22,067 nt of DNA from a virus. The position numbers were made by a program, and so were the translations under genes. The stretch's first letter is position 1; each line of letters begins with the position of its first letter. The DNA lies in IMG/VR virus record IMGVR_UViG_3300020392_000093, positions 1 to 22,067 of that record; one strand, given 5' to 3'. This document shows positions 21,882-22,067 of the stretch, in pieces. The notes beneath the pieces were generated by a model, which was not told where the DNA came from, did not search any database, and worked only from the letters and a program-made list of their open reading frames with translations.

Positions 21882-21986
21882 ATGAATACGATTATATTCC
21901 AATTAATAAAACATCTTAATCAATATAAGAAAAGACAGAAAGAAATGGTTTTGTTTAGAAAAGCTAGATTCCGTTCTGCACAATAA
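21882..21986 (+). CDS. Riboswitch-controlled 34-aa basic peptide, possible glutamine synthetase inactivating factor
   Basis: The ATG is preceded by a strong Shine-Dalgarno, AAAGGAG (21869-21875), six bases upstream. The peptide starts MNTIIFQLIKHLNQYKKRQK and continues EMVLFRKARFRSAQ. It has ten Lys/Arg, one Glu and no Asp, and is probably a single amphipathic helix. Residues 8-22 align without gaps to cyanobacterial IF7 as I recall that sequence: H11, K16, R18, Q19 and M22 are identical and K10 is conservative, with R18 matching the functionally important IF7 Arg21. IF7 and IF17 inhibit glutamine synthetase through basic residues, and their genes can be under glutamine riboswitch control. 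The peptide is much shorter than IF7 (65 aa) and would be a minimal form. Existence of the gene is well supported; GS binding is a hypothesis. Confidence 0.75.
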   Translation: MNTIIFQLIKHLNQYKKRQKEMVLFRKARFRSAQ

Positions 21987-21988
21987 AA

Positions 21989-22016
21989 AAAAGGGAGAGC
22001 CGAAACTCTCCCTTTT
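21989..22016. terminator. Bidirectional hairpin terminator
   Basis: AAAAGGGAGAG (21989-21999) pairs perfectly over 11 bp with CTCTCCCTTTT (22006-22016) around the loop CCGAAA. On the plus strand it ends the peptide gene three bases after its stop, with a short TTTT tract. On the minus strand the stem is followed by eight T's (complement of 21985-21992), an even better intrinsic terminator. It would stop transcripts arriving from the right before they enter the gp5 operon. Confidence 0.85.
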
Positions 22017-22067
22017 CCCAATCCGAAGATTGTTCTCCTTTGTTGTGTGTATCACCCTTGTCTAATC
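22017..22067 (-). other. Intergenic end of window with a small UUCG hairpin
   Basis: On the minus strand CAATC-TTCG-GATTG (22032-22019) forms a 5-bp hairpin closed by a very stable C(UUCG)G tetraloop, just before the terminator. An AAAGGAG string (22044-22038) lies upstream of it, but no ATG follows at a useful distance. Two minus-strand frames have stops within the last 15 bases (TAG at 22064-22062, TGA at 22054-22052), so an upstream minus-strand gene could end at or beyond the edge. No gene is called. Confidence 0.4.

Noticed and set aside
21968-22067. Minus-strand open frame through the terminator (begins LDKGDTHNKGEQ, no start in the window)
   Set aside because: It runs through an obvious intrinsic terminator and through the complement of the peptide gene, and the composition does not resemble the phage's proteins.

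Overview
The window is a late structural-gene block from a T4-like contractile-tailed marine phage. Every structural gene lies on the minus strand. They are packed with 1-13 bp gaps or ATGA/TAATG overlaps in AT-rich DNA. The baseplate genes are recognisable by motifs shared with T4 gp5, gp25, gp6, gp7 and gp8. The fibre genes carry repeats typical of T4-like cyanophages and pelagiphages. A glutamine-type riboswitch at the right end, a class known mainly from cyanobacteria and marine phage DNA, favours a cyanophage (Synechococcus or Prochlorococcus host) over a SAR11 phage. The host itself is inferred, not seen.

Layout in transcription order, right to left on the minus strand: gp5 hub/needle with a C-terminal M15 peptidase (21766-19727); a 62-aa lipobox-like protein (19708-19520); gp25 (19520-19080); gp6 (19080-17128); a gp7-like wedge protein with a heptad FD-repeat tail (17125-14180); a gp10-N-terminus-like fibre protein (14134-13124); a glycine-rich adhesin (13113-12262); a tail assembly chaperone-like protein (12262-11918); gp8 (11884-10379); a 2282-aa DUF4815-type virion protein (10375-3527); a 76-aa coiled-coil protein (3525-3295); and a run of short fibre proteins (3302-1). 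The last three of these are tandem paralogues, and the final one is cut by the window edge. Late-promoter octamers (TATAAATA, or AATAAATA once) lie before gp5, the 62-aa gene, the gp10-like gene and gp8.

The right-hand 300 bp holds a separate plus-strand unit. It has a sigma70-like promoter (TTGAAA-18-TATAGT), a glnA/Downstream-peptide-type glutamine aptamer, a strong Shine-Dalgarno, a 34-codon gene for a very basic peptide, and a hairpin terminator directly after its stop codon. The peptide shares a short motif with cyanobacterial glutamine synthetase inactivating factors. The working hypothesis is a phage-encoded, glutamine-sensing element that adjusts host nitrogen assimilation. Its promoter overlaps the late promoter of the divergent gp5 operon, so early metabolic takeover and late virion production could be mutually exclusive at this point.

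The structural genes work together as follows. gp6, gp7, gp8 and gp25 form the baseplate wedges. gp5 is the central hub and membrane-piercing needle. The gp10-like, glycine-rich, DUF4815 and short fibre proteins form the host-contacting periphery.
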